From an uncultured Methanomassiliicoccales archaeon (GTDB lineage: Archaea > Thermoplasmatota > Thermoplasmata > Methanomassiliicoccales > Methanomethylophilaceae), in contig CASEZY010000002.1 of NCBI GenBank assembly GCA_949292635.1, positions 97,020-161,019 of the forward strand: DNA of 64,000 nucleotides, written 5' to 3'. The position numbers and the translations under genes were made by a program. Positions 1 through 7,282 of this stretch are shown piece after piece (positions within the stretch are counted from its first letter, which is position 1; each line of letters begins with the position of its first letter). Under the pieces are notes generated by a model that worked only from the letters and a program-made list of their open reading frames with translations, made no database searches and was not told the origin of the DNA.

Positions 1-300
1 GTCGATGAACACCAGGCTGGACGCCACCGTTGTGTAGTTGAGGGACTCATAGAACACGTAGAAGTGAAGTGCCAGCACTATGCCGCTGAGGGTGCAGAAC
101 ATGACATCTCTGAAGGGAGCGTTCAGCAGCTCCCTGCGGTATCTCAACAGTATGAGCGGGGACATTATCACCACGGTCAGTAGCAGACGGTAGAACACGA
201 TCCCCATGGAATCCATGTCCGCCAGCCTTCCCAGCACGGCGGACACCGACACCGCCAGGCTGGCGAGCACTATCGCGATCCTTCTGGCGGCGGTCTCCAT
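1..300 (-). CDS. EamA/DMT-family transporter, N-terminal 100 residues (cut by window edge)
   Basis: The reverse strand encodes 100 residues from an ATG at 300 with no stop before the window edge. The translation starts METAARRIAIVLASLAVSVS and continues through about three hydrophobic helices. The segment HFYVFYESLNYTTVASSLVF, near the end of the visible part, is typical of the first repeat of EamA (drug/metabolite transporter) permeases. These are inner-membrane proteins of about 10 helices that move small organic solutes; the substrate cannot be told. It is divergent from the HAD gene and shares its AT-rich promoter. The family call is confident, the substrate unknown. Confidence 0.8.
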   Translation of the reverse strand, partial: METAARRIAIVLASLAVSVSAVLGRLADMDSMGIVFYRLLLTVVIMSPLILLRYRRELLNAPFRDVMFCTLSGIVLALHFYVFYESLNYTTVASSLVFID

Positions 301-318
301 GGTCTGCGGTTCAGTTCT

Positions 319-331
319 TGAGATATATAGG
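319..331. promoter_or_regulatory. Divergent TATA region between the EamA and HAD genes
   Basis: An AT-rich block reading agatatatag lies about 25 bp from both divergent start codons (300 on the minus strand, 350 on the plus strand), the spacing of archaeal TATA boxes giving short-leader transcripts. Confidence 0.5.
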
Positions 332-349
332 GATTGCCTATGCGGGGAT

Positions 350-1003
350 ATGCGCTACAGGGCGGTAGCCTTCGATTTCGATTATACGCTGGGGGACTCC
401 ACCGACGGCATCATGATGTGCGTCTCCCATGCCCTGGAATCCATGGGGCTGCCGGTGCCCGACATCGACACCGTACGCCGTTCGATAGGCCATCCTTTGG
501 ACGTGGCCTACAGGATGTACACCGGGGACGATGATCCCGGCAACGCGGAGCTCTTTTCGAAGCATTTCATAGACAAGGCGGACCGGACCATGACCGAGAC
601 CGCGGTGCTGTATCCCGATGCGATTCCGCTACTGGAGGCTCTGAAGCGCGAGGGGATCCCGGCGGCGGTGGTCACATCCAAGTTCCGCCGCAGGGTGGAC
701 GCCATCCTGGAGCTCAGGGGCGCAACCCATCTCGTGGATGCGGTGGTGGGGTCAGACGATGTGACACATCCGAAACCGGATCCGGAAGGCCTCGTCATGG
801 CGGCGAGGCTGATGGGCGTCAGGCTCGAGGAGATGCTGTATGTGGGCGATACGCTGGTGGATGCGGATGCCGCCGCGTCGGCGGCGGTGGACTTCGCTGC
901 CGTGCTTACCGGCTACGGCCCCGAGGGGAGGTTCGACGGCTGCGGTGCAGTGACGGTGGAGAAGGACCTCACAGGCATCCGCAGGTTCCTGGGCCTGCGA
1001 TAA
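350..1003 (+). CDS. HAD-superfamily hydrolase, phosphoglycolate phosphatase-like
   Basis: A 217-residue cytosolic hydrolase. Motif I is DFDYT (residues 9-13), with the nucleophile Asp in an archetypal HAD DxDxT. Motif II is VVTSK, the motif III Lys is in HPKPDPEG, and motif IV is GDTLVDAD. A helical cap follows motif I, as in subfamily IA enzymes such as phosphoglycolate phosphatase. I start it at ATG 350 rather than further upstream because the frame only becomes HAD-like there, a TATA box sits about 25 bp before it, and upstream codons would overlap the divergent transporter gene. The substrate is not determined; a housekeeping phosphatase of 2-phosphoglycolate or a related sugar phosphate is plausible. 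Confidence 0.85.
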   Translation: MRYRAVAFDFDYTLGDSTDGIMMCVSHALESMGLPVPDIDTVRRSIGHPLDVAYRMYTGDDDPGNAELFSKHFIDKADRTMTETAVLYPDAIPLLEALKREGIPAAVVTSKFRRRVDAILELRGATHLVDAVVGSDDVTHPKPDPEGLVMAARLMGVRLEEMLYVGDTLVDADAAASAAVDFAAVLTGYGPEGRFDGCGAVTVEKDLTGIRRFLGLR

Positions 1004-1033
1004 TCCATTATCATTCTTCATCCATGGGGGCGC

Positions 1034-1837
1034 ATGCTCACAGTCGATACGGCCGTCTGCACATCCTGCGGCCGCTGCGTCATCACCTGTCCCGTTTCGT
1101 CGGTGATTCTGAAGGACGGCTATCCTGAGTCATCGGGTCCATGCATAGGCTGCGGGGAATGCGTGGCGGTGTGCCCCACCGCCGCCCTCAGCTGCTCCGA
1201 GGCGCCGCTTCCCGACTGCGATCACATATTGTTCCAAATGCCCGACGCCGGACACGTCAGGGAGTATATGCGTCGCCGCAGGTCGGTGCGCAGATATCTG
1301 CCCGACCCTCCTTCCAGGAGCGAGATTAGCGAGCTGCTGGGTCTTGCCGGTACCGCCCAGACGGCGATGAACGTCAGGAAGGTCTCCTTCGCCGTGCTGG
1401 ACGATCCGAAGGAGGTCCGCAGACTGGCGGATATGTGCGCGGACTGGATCGAGAACAACGAATCCGAGGACATCCGCTCCCGCTACGCCCGCACTCTTGA
1501 GGGCTATCGGGCCGGCAGGGACACCATACTCAGAGGCGCTCCGGTCCTGGTGCTGGCACTTTCGGAAAGGAACTATCCCAAAGACAGGGAGACCTCGGTG
1601 ATCTACCTGACGTGGGCGGAGCTGTACGCGCCGTCCCTGGGACTCGGCACATGCTGGGCGGGGATCATCGAGAACATGCTGCTGGCGGACCTTCCCGAGG
1701 TGAACTCCCGTCTGGGGATCCCCGACGGTGTCCGTGTCACCGGCGCATTGATGGTGGGATATCCCGACATCGAGTTCAGGCGCATCCCTCCCAGGGATCC
1801 GGTGAGCATAACGTACCTGAATAAGCGCATACTGTAG
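1034..1837 (+). CDS. Ferredoxin-domain/nitroreductase fusion protein
   Basis: A 267-residue protein. Residues 1-55 carry two complete [4Fe-4S] motifs (C9, C12, C15, C19 and C37, C40, C43, C47). Residues from about 75 on form a nitroreductase domain beginning with RRRSVRRYLPDPP, the phosphate-binding start of FMN-dependent nitroreductases. The fusion suggests electrons pass from ferredoxin-type clusters to FMN, which suits a strict anaerobe; the substrate is unknown. The stop codon is TAG, rare in this window, and the 3' end of a tRNA gene on the other strand begins at the next base. Confidence 0.88.
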   Translation: MLTVDTAVCTSCGRCVITCPVSSVILKDGYPESSGPCIGCGECVAVCPTAALSCSEAPLPDCDHILFQMPDAGHVREYMRRRRSVRRYLPDPPSRSEISELLGLAGTAQTAMNVRKVSFAVLDDPKEVRRLADMCADWIENNESEDIRSRYARTLEGYRAGRDTILRGAPVLVLALSERNYPKDRETSVIYLTWAELYAPSLGLGTCWAGIIENMLLADLPEVNSRLGIPDGVRVTGALMVGYPDIEFRRIPPRDPVSITYLNKRIL

Positions 1838-1911
1838 TGGGCCTGGCCGGATTTGAACCGACGGCCATCTGGTTATGAGCCAGACGCTCCACCATACTAA
1901 GCTACAGGCCC
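1838..1911 (-). tRNA. tRNA with CAT anticodon (probably elongator Met; Ile2 possible)
   Basis: The reverse complement folds as a cloverleaf with acceptor GGGCCTG/CAGGCCC, anticodon stem TCTGG/CCAGA, loop CTCATAA (anticodon CAT) and T-loop TTCAAAT. Discriminator is A and CCA is not encoded. The first acceptor base does not look like an archaeal initiator. CAT could also be the Ile2 tRNA whose C34 is modified to agmatidine; sequence alone does not separate them. Confidence 0.9.
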
Positions 1912-1936
1912 GTTTTGTTGTTGTTTGAGAACGGTA

Positions 1937-2012
1937 TGGCGCCGTCACACGGGCTCGAACCGTGGACCTTGGGATTAACAGTCCCACGCTCTACCAACTG
2001 AGCTACGACGGC
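1937..2012 (-). tRNA. tRNA-Asn (GTT)
   Basis: Cloverleaf with acceptor GCCGTCG/TGACGGC (one G-T pair), anticodon arm GGGACTGTTAATCCC giving anticodon GTT, T-loop TTCGAGC, discriminator G, and an encoded CCA at 1937-1939. It lies 25 bp from the CAT tRNA on the same strand and is probably cotranscribed with it. Confidence 0.93.
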
Positions 2013-2038
2013 TTAGAGTGGGCAAAGAAGGGGCAGTA

Positions 2039-2359
2039 TTAAAGAGTTGCGGAGACCTTCGCCTCCAGATCCTCAACGTCCTTCTTCAGCTTGGCGAGGT
2101 ACTCCAGCATGGATCTCATGTATTCCTCGTAGATGTCGGTGGCCACCGCTCCGTCCGGAGTGGGGAGGATGGCACCGTCCTTCTCCAGGAGTCTCAGCGA
2201 ATAGCGGATCTTGTGCTTGGGTTCCCCGAGGATCTCCGAAAGGCGGATGATCCCGGTGGCGCCGTTGACCTTCAGGGTGTGCAGGAGCTCCAGATGACGG
2301 TCCAGGAGCTCCAGGTCCTCGTCGATCTTGTCCGTGATGCTGTCCCTGACGTCTGCCAT
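2039..2359 (-). CDS. Small winged-helix DNA-binding protein with C-terminal coiled coil
   Basis: A 106-residue protein from ATG 2359. Residues about 20-75 look like a winged helix: a helix pair, a recognition helix around GEPKHKIRYSLRLLEKDG, then a short wing (ILPTPDGAVAT). The remainder (YMRSMLEYLAKLKKDVEDLEAKV) is heptad-like and probably dimerises. I use the internal ATG because a TATA box at 2381-2390 lies about 26 bp upstream of it, giving a leaderless message; an ATG 10 codons earlier would fall inside the promoter. It is likely a transcription regulator; no target is visible. Confidence 0.7.
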   Translation of the reverse strand: MADVRDSITDKIDEDLELLDRHLELLHTLKVNGATGIIRLSEILGEPKHKIRYSLRLLEKDGAILPTPDGAVATDIYEEYMRSMLEYLAKLKKDVEDLEAKVSATL

Positions 2360-2380
2360 GGCTCTATCAACACCGTGAGC

Positions 2381-2390
2381 ATATATCAAA
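2381..2390 (-). promoter_or_regulatory. TATA box of the small winged-helix gene
   Basis: The reverse strand reads TTTGATATAT, centred 26 bp before ATG 2359. Confidence 0.55.
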
Positions 2391-2470
2391 CATCACAGGC
2401 TAAAACGATCATAAAACGAAGAAAGCATCCGCTGACATATGGGCGGATGAGAATGGGTCGGGATGGACGC

Positions 2471-2632
2471 TCAGCGTCCGTACCAGTGCTGTCTTCCCCA
2501 CTTGTTGTAGTTCTTGGTCCAAGCCTGGATGAAGGACCCGCAGCAGTCCAGAGCCTCCTGCTCCGTCTTGTAGGTCTTGTAGCATTCCAGACACTGGTAC
2601 CTCATTTCGGGTGCCTTGGTCTTTCCGAACAT
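2471..2632 (-). CDS. 53-residue zinc-finger-like protein
   Basis: A small ORF starting at ATG 2632 (MFGKTKAPEMRYQCLECYKT...) with a CxxC followed by a CC pair 13 residues later, probably a one-zinc finger of the nucleic-acid-binding kind, and a tail rich in Trp, Tyr, Lys and Arg (KWGRQHWYGR). A TATA box at 2655-2664 is 27 bp upstream of this ATG, which argues against the longer in-frame extension to 2800, whose sequence is not protein-like. Not recognised as a named family. Confidence 0.6.
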   Translation of the reverse strand: MFGKTKAPEMRYQCLECYKTYKTEQEALDCCGSFIQAWTKNYNKWGRQHWYGR

Positions 2633-2654
2633 TGCCGTGGCAATCGCGTGTTCG

Positions 2655-2664
2655 ATAGATAAAG
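2655..2664 (-). promoter_or_regulatory. TATA box of the 53-residue zinc-finger gene
   Basis: The reverse strand reads CCTTTATCTA, about 27 bp before ATG 2632. Confidence 0.5.
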
Positions 2665-2819
2665 GTTGGCTGTCCGTCACCGCCGGATGGGTTGGATGGA
2701 TGACCGTCCAACCCTGCCGCGGATCAACCCCTCGGACGATCGTTCGACTGGCATATCCTCCGTCTGCGGGGAAGAGCGCTCTCAAAACGCCATCCAGCAT
2801 GTCCTTGTTTTAACAGTGG

Positions 2820-2829
2820 TTATAAATAG
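2820..2829 (+). promoter_or_regulatory. Strong TATA box for the gene at 2855
   Basis: ttataaatag, a near-consensus archaeal TATA element centred about 30 bp before ATG 2855, in a 222-bp divergent intergenic region that otherwise shows nothing recognisable. Confidence 0.65.
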
Positions 2830-2854
2830 ATTCCTAACCATCTGGTTCTCGGCT

Positions 2855-3358
2855 ATGAACAGAATCAAGGTCATCAATGAACCGTCAGAGCTGGTCCCCA
2901 TGCTCAGGTCCGTTGATACGCCGGTCAAGCGGGATGTGCTCAAGGAGGTGACCTTGGAGTGGAGGACCGCAGACGACATCGAGGCCAAGTACGGCCCCGA
3001 GGGGAGGGAGGCCATCATGTTCTTCGACAAGATGAAGCTGGTCGAGAGCAAGTGGATCGCCGTCGAAGGAAAGAATTTCCCCGAAAAAGCCTACCACACT
3101 TTCTACACATCTTTCCACATCAACGCCCAGTGGCCCGTCTACGAGATCAGCGATGTGCTCGCCGCCGCCATGATGAGCGAGGAGGAGTACGCCGACATTG
3201 AAGCCCGCATAGTCGCGGAGGTCGGTCCCTCCGGTCGCTTCTCGGGAGATGTCGCCGAGGCGCTGGGTCTAACCTCCACCATGCTCAAGGGCCTGGTCCG
3301 CAGATCGGTCAAGATGGACTTCCGCGGCCACAGGATCGAGCTGAAGCGCGAGGAGTAG
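2855..3358 (+). CDS. ArsR-like helix-turn-helix protein
   Basis: A 167-residue protein. The N-terminal half resembles an archaeal winged-helix domain (VKRDVLKEVTLEWRTADDIE, then a recognition-helix segment REAIMFFDKMKLVESKW). The second half (from about residue 85) has another helical DNA-binding-like segment, AEALGLTSTMLKGLVRRSVK. The start is ATG 2855 because the consensus TATA box lies just upstream. The stop is TAG, and the downstream aTrm56 gene is in the same frame only three codons later, so TAG readthrough would fuse the two; I treat TAG as a stop. A regulator is likely; its target is unknown. Confidence 0.7.
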   Translation: MNRIKVINEPSELVPMLRSVDTPVKRDVLKEVTLEWRTADDIEAKYGPEGREAIMFFDKMKLVESKWIAVEGKNFPEKAYHTFYTSFHINAQWPVYEISDVLAAAMMSEEEYADIEARIVAEVGPSGRFSGDVAEALGLTSTMLKGLVRRSVKMDFRGHRIELKREE

Positions 3359-3367
3359 ACGGACGGC

Positions 3368-3886
3368 ATGGCGGACATCTGGATAATGAGGATAGGGCAC
3401 CGCCCGCAGAGGGACAAGCGCGTCACAACCCATGTGGCGCTCTCTTCCAGGGCGCTTGGAGCCAAGGGCATATTCGTGGATACCGAGGACCCAGTGCTGG
3501 AGGAGAACATCCGCAGCGTGGTGGGCAGGTTCGGCGGAGATTACAGTATCGAGACCGGGGTGGCGTGGAAGCAGAAGATCAAGAACTTCCCCGGCAAGGT
3601 GGTCCACCTGACCATGTACGGACAGAGGGTGGACGAGGCGATCCCGAAGATACCCCGTGACGAGGACATCCTCATCGTGGTCGGCGCCGAGAAGGTGCCA
3701 CCCGATGTCTATCGCCAGGCGGATTTCAATGTGTCCGTCGGTAACCAACCCCATTCGGAGATCGCCGCGTTGGCCATATTCCTGGACCGCTTCACCGGAG
3801 GTTCGGAGCTTTACGCAGACCGCCACGGCCGCATGACCGTGGTCCCTAACGAGAGGGGGAAGACCGTTGTCGACACTTCCAGATGA
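3368..3886 (+). CDS. trm56: tRNA (cytidine(56)-2'-O)-methyltransferase, aTrm56
   Basis: A 172-residue SPOUT-class enzyme. In archaea aTrm56 2'-O-methylates C56 in the T-loop of tRNAs, using S-adenosylmethionine. The start MADIWIMRIGHRPQRDKRVT matches the conserved opening of the family; the C-terminal half has the SPOUT knot region (ILIVVGAEKVPPDVYRQADF and VGNQPHSEIAALAIFLDR). It follows the HTH gene by 9 bp, and the next gene starts 20 bp before its stop, so the three genes look like one transcript. Confidence 0.93.
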   Translation: MADIWIMRIGHRPQRDKRVTTHVALSSRALGAKGIFVDTEDPVLEENIRSVVGRFGGDYSIETGVAWKQKIKNFPGKVVHLTMYGQRVDEAIPKIPRDEDILIVVGAEKVPPDVYRQADFNVSVGNQPHSEIAALAIFLDRFTGGSELYADRHGRMTVVPNERGKTVVDTSR

Positions 3887-4448
3887 GTCCGGGTGCATCC
3901 GCCTGCTCACCGAGGCCGGGTGCAAGCGCAGGGTGATCGTGCACTGCTGCACCGTTTGCACTGTGGCCGAAGCCATCGCCTCCGGGCTGAACTGCGACAT
4001 GGACCTCGTACGCGCGGGGGCGCTGCTCCACGACATCGGCAGGTCGGTGGACCATTCGATAATGCATGCGGTGATCGGCGCGGGCATAGCCGAGGACCTG
4101 GGTCTCCCTTCCGAGGTAATCGAGATCATCCGCCGCCACACCGGCGCCGGATTGGACGACGAGGACGTCCGCGAATTCGTCCTCCCTTCGGGGGATTACA
4201 TACCCAGGACGCTGGAGCAGAAGATCGTTGCACACGCGGACAACATGGTCAGCGACAACAAGCTGGTGCCCCACACCCGCTCGGTGGAGAAGCTGATGTC
4301 CAAGGGCTCCGACAGGGGTGCCCTGAGGATCCAGGACCTGCATTCCGAGCTCTCCGAGATATGCGGCTACGACCTGGACCGCCTGGTATCGGAACTGGGC
4401 ATGTATCCGCGCATGAAGGGTCCGCTCAAGGAATTTGAAGTGGACTGA
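3867..4448 (+). CDS. HDIG-domain phosphohydrolase
   Basis: A 193-residue HD-domain protein. The metal-binding signature is visible: an early His, then LLHDIGRS (HD), an HAVIGAGIAEDLGLP block, and RRHTGAG. Such small archaeal HDIG proteins hydrolyse nucleotides or other phosphate esters; the substrate is unknown. The start appears to be TTG 3867, overlapping aTrm56 by 20 bp: a strong Shine-Dalgarno GAGGGGG sits about 8 bp upstream and no ATG occurs in frame before the conserved part. Its 3' end overlaps the convergent PRC-barrel gene by 23 bp. Confidence 0.82.
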   Translation: MSTLPDESGCIRLLTEAGCKRRVIVHCCTVCTVAEAIASGLNCDMDLVRAGALLHDIGRSVDHSIMHAVIGAGIAEDLGLPSEVIEIIRRHTGAGLDDEDVREFVLPSGDYIPRTLEQKIVAHADNMVSDNKLVPHTRSVEKLMSKGSDRGALRIQDLHSELSEICGYDLDRLVSELGMYPRMKGPLKEFEVD

Positions 4449-4698
4449 GCTCTCCGTCCAATCCCGCTCTGCCGGGCATCTTCTTCACCACGATGATGTC
4501 GCACACGGCGGTGACCCAGGAGTACGGGATCCCCAGGATCACGCCCTTCTCCGCCACCGCGGGGTTGGGGTCCTCCACGATTATGCTGCCGATCCTGCGG
4601 GCGTCGGTATCCACCGCAAAGGCGCTGGCCTTCCCAACGAACAGACCGTCTGCGGTGTAGATGCTCATCCCCAGCAGTTCCTTCGATTCTTCCAGCAT
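4426..4698 (-). CDS. PRC-barrel domain protein (90 residues)
   Basis: One PRC-barrel: strand pairs LLGMSIYTADGLFVGKASAF, DARRIGSIIVED, GVILGIPYSWVTAVCDIIVV. PRC-barrels are small beta-barrels for protein-protein or RNA binding; haloarchaeal single-domain PRC-barrel proteins (CdpB1/CdpB2) take part in FtsZ-based division, so a division role is a possibility, not shown here. A second single-domain PRC-barrel lies at 8791-9030. The gene converges on and overlaps the HD hydrolase by 23 bp, and is divergent from thioredoxin. Confidence 0.8.
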   Translation of the reverse strand: MLEESKELLGMSIYTADGLFVGKASAFAVDTDARRIGSIIVEDPNPAVAEKGVILGIPYSWVTAVCDIIVVKKMPGRAGLDGELSPLQIP

Positions 4699-4753
4699 CG
4701 CATCCCCGTCCCGTCAATCCCATGTGACGATATAACCGTGATGTAGGGCCGTA

Positions 4754-4763
4754 TGTTTATTAA
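4754..4763 (+). promoter_or_regulatory. TATA-like element for thioredoxin
   Basis: tgtttattaa, about 28 bp before the trxA ATG at 4787; a GGAG ribosome-binding site follows just before the ATG. Confidence 0.45.
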
Positions 4764-4786
4764 CACCGCATGAAGTTGCGGAGTCC

Positions 4787-5110
4787 ATGACTCTCCAGAT
4801 TACAGAGGAAGGCTTCGACAGCTTCGTAGACTCCCACGACAACGTCCTCATCGACTGCTGGGCGGAGTGGTGCGGACCCTGCAGGAGGTTGGGCCCGATC
4901 ATCGACGAGATCTCCGCGGAGTACGCCGACAAGGTCGCCGTGGCCAAGCTGAACGTGGATGAGGCCCAGGTCATCTCCCTCAGGTTCGGCATCCAGGCCA
5001 TCCCCACCATACTGCTCTTCAAGAAGGGCGTGCTGGTGAACACCCTGGTCGGTCTCAGGCCCAAGGAGGACATCGTCCTCGCCATGAAGGGCGCAGGCCT
5101 GCTGGAGTAA
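4787..5110 (+). CDS. trxA: Thioredoxin
   Basis: A 107-residue cytosolic dithiol oxidoreductase with the full active site WCGPC (C29 and C32), the cis-Pro segment AIPTILLFKKG, and the usual length of thioredoxins. It would reduce protein disulfides, taking electrons from the reductase encoded 7 bp downstream. The gene order trxA-trxB-HTH makes a compact operon. Confidence 0.95.
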   Translation: MTLQITEEGFDSFVDSHDNVLIDCWAEWCGPCRRLGPIIDEISAEYADKVAVAKLNVDEAQVISLRFGIQAIPTILLFKKGVLVNTLVGLRPKEDIVLAMKGAGLLE

Positions 5111-5117
5111 TCCGGAC

Positions 5118-6005
5118 ATGCGTTTCGACGTGGCGGTGATCGGCTGCGGTCCCGGAGGGATCCAGGCGGCCATCCATGCATCAAGGGCGAAGGTGTCGGT
5201 GGCGCTGATCGGCAAGACATCCAACAGCGCCGCTTCCGGCACGCACATCGAGAACTACCTAGGCATCCGTGAGATCGCCGGGGACGAGCTGCTTGATGTG
5301 GGCATGAGCCAGGCGGAGACATTCGGTGCCAGGCACTTCCCCCTGAACGTCACGTCCGCATCCAAGACGAACGACGGCTTCTCCGTCGTGTTGGAGGATG
5401 GAACAACGCTGGAGGTATCCGCCGTGGTCCTGGCCACCGGCATCTCCAGGGAGAAGCTGGGCGTCCCCGGGGAGAACGAGCTCTTCGGGAAGGGCGTCAG
5501 CTACTGCGCATCCTGCGACTGCAACTTCTACAAGGGTCGCATCGTGGCCATCGTGGGTGGGGAGACCGAGGCGGCGGTGTCCGCCGAACTGATGACCCGC
5601 TACGCATCCAAGACCTACTGGGTCTCCGAGTCCGTTGAAGCGTCGGATGTCGTGCGCCAACGCGCTCTGGACGCCGGAGCGGAATTGATCCCGGCATCCG
5701 TGGTCCGCATAGTCGGCGATGACAAGGTCAGGAGCATCGAGCTCTCCGACGGTTCCTCGGTGGACGTGGACGGGGTGTTCATCGAACTGGGCGCGAAGTC
5801 ATCCGCGGATCTTGCCATGGACCTTGATGTGATGCCGGAGATGGACGATTCCGTGAAGGTGGATTCGTCATGCGCCACATCCGTTCCCGGGGTGTTCGCC
5901 TGCGGCGACGTCACGGGAAGGCCGTGGCAGGTGGCCAAGGCCGTCGGCCAGGGGAACGTGGCAGGCACGTCCGCCGCACGCCATGTGAAGGAGGTCAGGA
6001 AATGA
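5118..6005 (+). CDS. trxB: Thioredoxin reductase-like flavoprotein lacking the usual NADPH signature
   Basis: A 295-residue two-domain flavoprotein. FAD binding: GCGPGG at 9-14, ATG at 106-108, and the C-terminal ACGDVTGRPWQVAKAVGQG. The redox-active pair is CASC (C130, C133) followed by D, where most family members have CATC-D. The second dinucleotide fold reads IVGGETEAAVSA instead of GGGxSA, and the HRRxxxR phosphate-binding motif is missing (WVSESVEASD in its place). Reductases of methanogens that use F420H2 or ferredoxin instead of NADPH are known, and this variant suggests a similar donor change. It sits directly after trxA and its TGA overlaps the ATG of the next gene. Confidence 0.88.
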   Translation: MRFDVAVIGCGPGGIQAAIHASRAKVSVALIGKTSNSAASGTHIENYLGIREIAGDELLDVGMSQAETFGARHFPLNVTSASKTNDGFSVVLEDGTTLEVSAVVLATGISREKLGVPGENELFGKGVSYCASCDCNFYKGRIVAIVGGETEAAVSAELMTRYASKTYWVSESVEASDVVRQRALDAGAELIPASVVRIVGDDKVRSIELSDGSSVDVDGVFIELGAKSSADLAMDLDVMPEMDDSVKVDSSCATSVPGVFACGDVTGRPWQVAKAVGQGNVAGTSAARHVKEVRK

Positions 6006-6514
6006 CCGTTGAGGATCTGGTCGCGGGGATGCTCCGCGAGGAAGGCGGCTTCCAGAAGGCCCTGCGCAGGGTGCTGGAGGATGAGCTGGGGATGACCGTG
6101 AACGAGTTCTCCAAGGCCACGGGGATCTCCCAGAGCACGATGTACAAGATACTCGAGGACAAGCGCGAGCCCAATCTCCGCACGGTGCGCATGATCGTCC
6201 GCGCCGTTCGCATACTCTCGAAGTCGGTGGGGGAGAACTTCATCGCGGTCATCGCGTCCCACATGGTCCTGCAGACCCTGGAGTCGGAGACCGAGGTGGA
6301 CGGGCAGATCGTCCGTCTGAAGGAGTATCCCGTGTCCACGGTGGAGGACGCCATCGTCGCCGCCATCAGGGCGGAGAGGGACGGCGCGTTAGGTGTCGTT
6401 TGCGCACCCATCGTCACACCGACCGTCGAGAAGATCCTCACCATCCCCGTGTCCCCGGTGATGCCCACTAACAGCATCTCGGTGGCCATAGAGCGTCTCA
6501 AGCGGGAACTCTGA
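6002..6514 (+). CDS. XRE-family helix-turn-helix regulator with C-terminal sensor-like domain
   Basis: A 170-residue protein starting at the ATGA overlap with trxB. Residues about 24-62 form a Cro/CI-type HTH (MTVNEFSKATGISQSTMYKI, then EPNLRTVRMIVRAVRIL). The C-terminal ~85 residues (from LESETEVDGQIVRLKEYPVS) are an alpha/beta domain of unknown ligand. Translational coupling with the thioredoxin pair suggests it may respond to redox or control this operon; that is inference. Confidence 0.75.
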   Translation: MTVEDLVAGMLREEGGFQKALRRVLEDELGMTVNEFSKATGISQSTMYKILEDKREPNLRTVRMIVRAVRILSKSVGENFIAVIASHMVLQTLESETEVDGQIVRLKEYPVSTVEDAIVAAIRAERDGALGVVCAPIVTPTVEKILTIPVSPVMPTNSISVAIERLKREL

Positions 6515-6530
6515 CCCTTCGGGGGGTCAA

Positions 6531-6556
6531 GTTAAATAACCACCTTTACTTATTTA
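6531..6556 (+). promoter_or_regulatory. AT-rich promoter of the wHTH-elp3 operon
   Basis: Contains gttaaataac and tttacttattta within a GC-rich neighbourhood, centred about 25 bp before the GTG start at 6574. Confidence 0.45.
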
Positions 6557-6573
6557 GGTCCCAGTTTAAGGGA

Positions 6574-7044
6574 GTGATTCAGCTGTTCGAACTTCACGTT
6601 GTCAGCAACACCCCGTTGACGGGCATCGACGACGCCGATACCGTCGCGGAGCAGTTCCTCATGCAGATCGGGTACATACCCAAGGGGTACGACCCCAAGA
6701 CCTCGGCCACCAGCGTCCGGGACAGCATCCCCTACCGTCTCTTCATGGACTATCTGATGCGCTATACGGACAAGGCCTGGTCGGTGGAGGAGCTGGCCGC
6801 TCTTCTGGATACCACCAAGCCCACCATATACCGTCACATCAACAAGCTGAAGGCCCTTGATCTGCTGGAGACCACAGACGTGATCTTCGATGGCCAGAAG
6901 CGCAAGGGATACCGCATCAAGTACGGGGACCTGTCCCTGGCCTGGAATTTCACGGAATCCAACATCGACATGGCGATGAAGGGCTACCGCAAGTCGGTGG
7001 ACCATCTCCAGAACCTCATGAACGGAGGGGACAGGGGTGACTGA
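6574..7044 (+). CDS. Winged-helix protein, first gene of the elp3 operon
   Basis: A 156-residue protein with GTG start 6574, supported by AAGGGAG just upstream. Residues about 55-100 form a winged helix (YRLFMDYLMRYTDKAWSVEE, then TTKPTIYRHINKLKALDLLE) and a wing (DGQKRKGYRIKYGDL). The C-terminal helix is amphipathic. It overlaps the next gene by 8 bp, which overlaps elp3 by 8 bp, so all three are one translationally coupled operon. Likely a DNA-binding regulator, perhaps of this operon. Confidence 0.72.
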   Translation: MIQLFELHVVSNTPLTGIDDADTVAEQFLMQIGYIPKGYDPKTSATSVRDSIPYRLFMDYLMRYTDKAWSVEELAALLDTTKPTIYRHINKLKALDLLETTDVIFDGQKRKGYRIKYGDLSLAWNFTESNIDMAMKGYRKSVDHLQNLMNGGDRGD

Positions 7045-7282
7045 GAGCTACGAGATCTCCAAGGGTTCGAGATGCCTGATCCGCACCGCCGAGGAGGACG
7101 ACACCGTCGGCAGCTTCGAGGGTTACGTGATGATGGGCAGCGACACCGCCATGGTCGTCCGCATGGACGGCGACAGGATCCGCTACATCCCGGTGGCCCA
7201 GATCTCGTACGTGGATCTTCTGGAAGCGGCGGAGCCGGTGCAGGCGGCGCCCAAGAGCGGCAACGGTCCCTATTATGGATGA
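7037..7282 (+). CDS. 81-residue small beta-barrel-like protein in the elp3 operon
   Basis: Begins at GTG 7037 inside the end of the wHTH gene. The core alternates short strands and turns (SRCLIRTAEEDDTVGSFEGY, VMMGSDTAMVVRMD, RIRYIPVAQISYVDLLEA), a pattern resembling the Sm-like fold, in which the second half would be the Sm2 motif. The tail is low complexity. If Sm-like, it could bind RNA, which would suit its place directly before a tRNA-modifying enzyme; this is a fold guess by eye. Confidence 0.6.
   Translation: MTESYEISKGSRCLIRTAEEDDTVGSFEGYVMMGSDTAMVVRMDGDRIRYIPVAQISYVDLLEAAEPVQAAPKSGNGPYYG

Noticed and set aside
2855..3886. A single HTH-aTrm56 fusion through TAG 3356
   Set aside because: aTrm56 has its own conserved start and normal length; readthrough is kept as a hypothesis, not an annotation.
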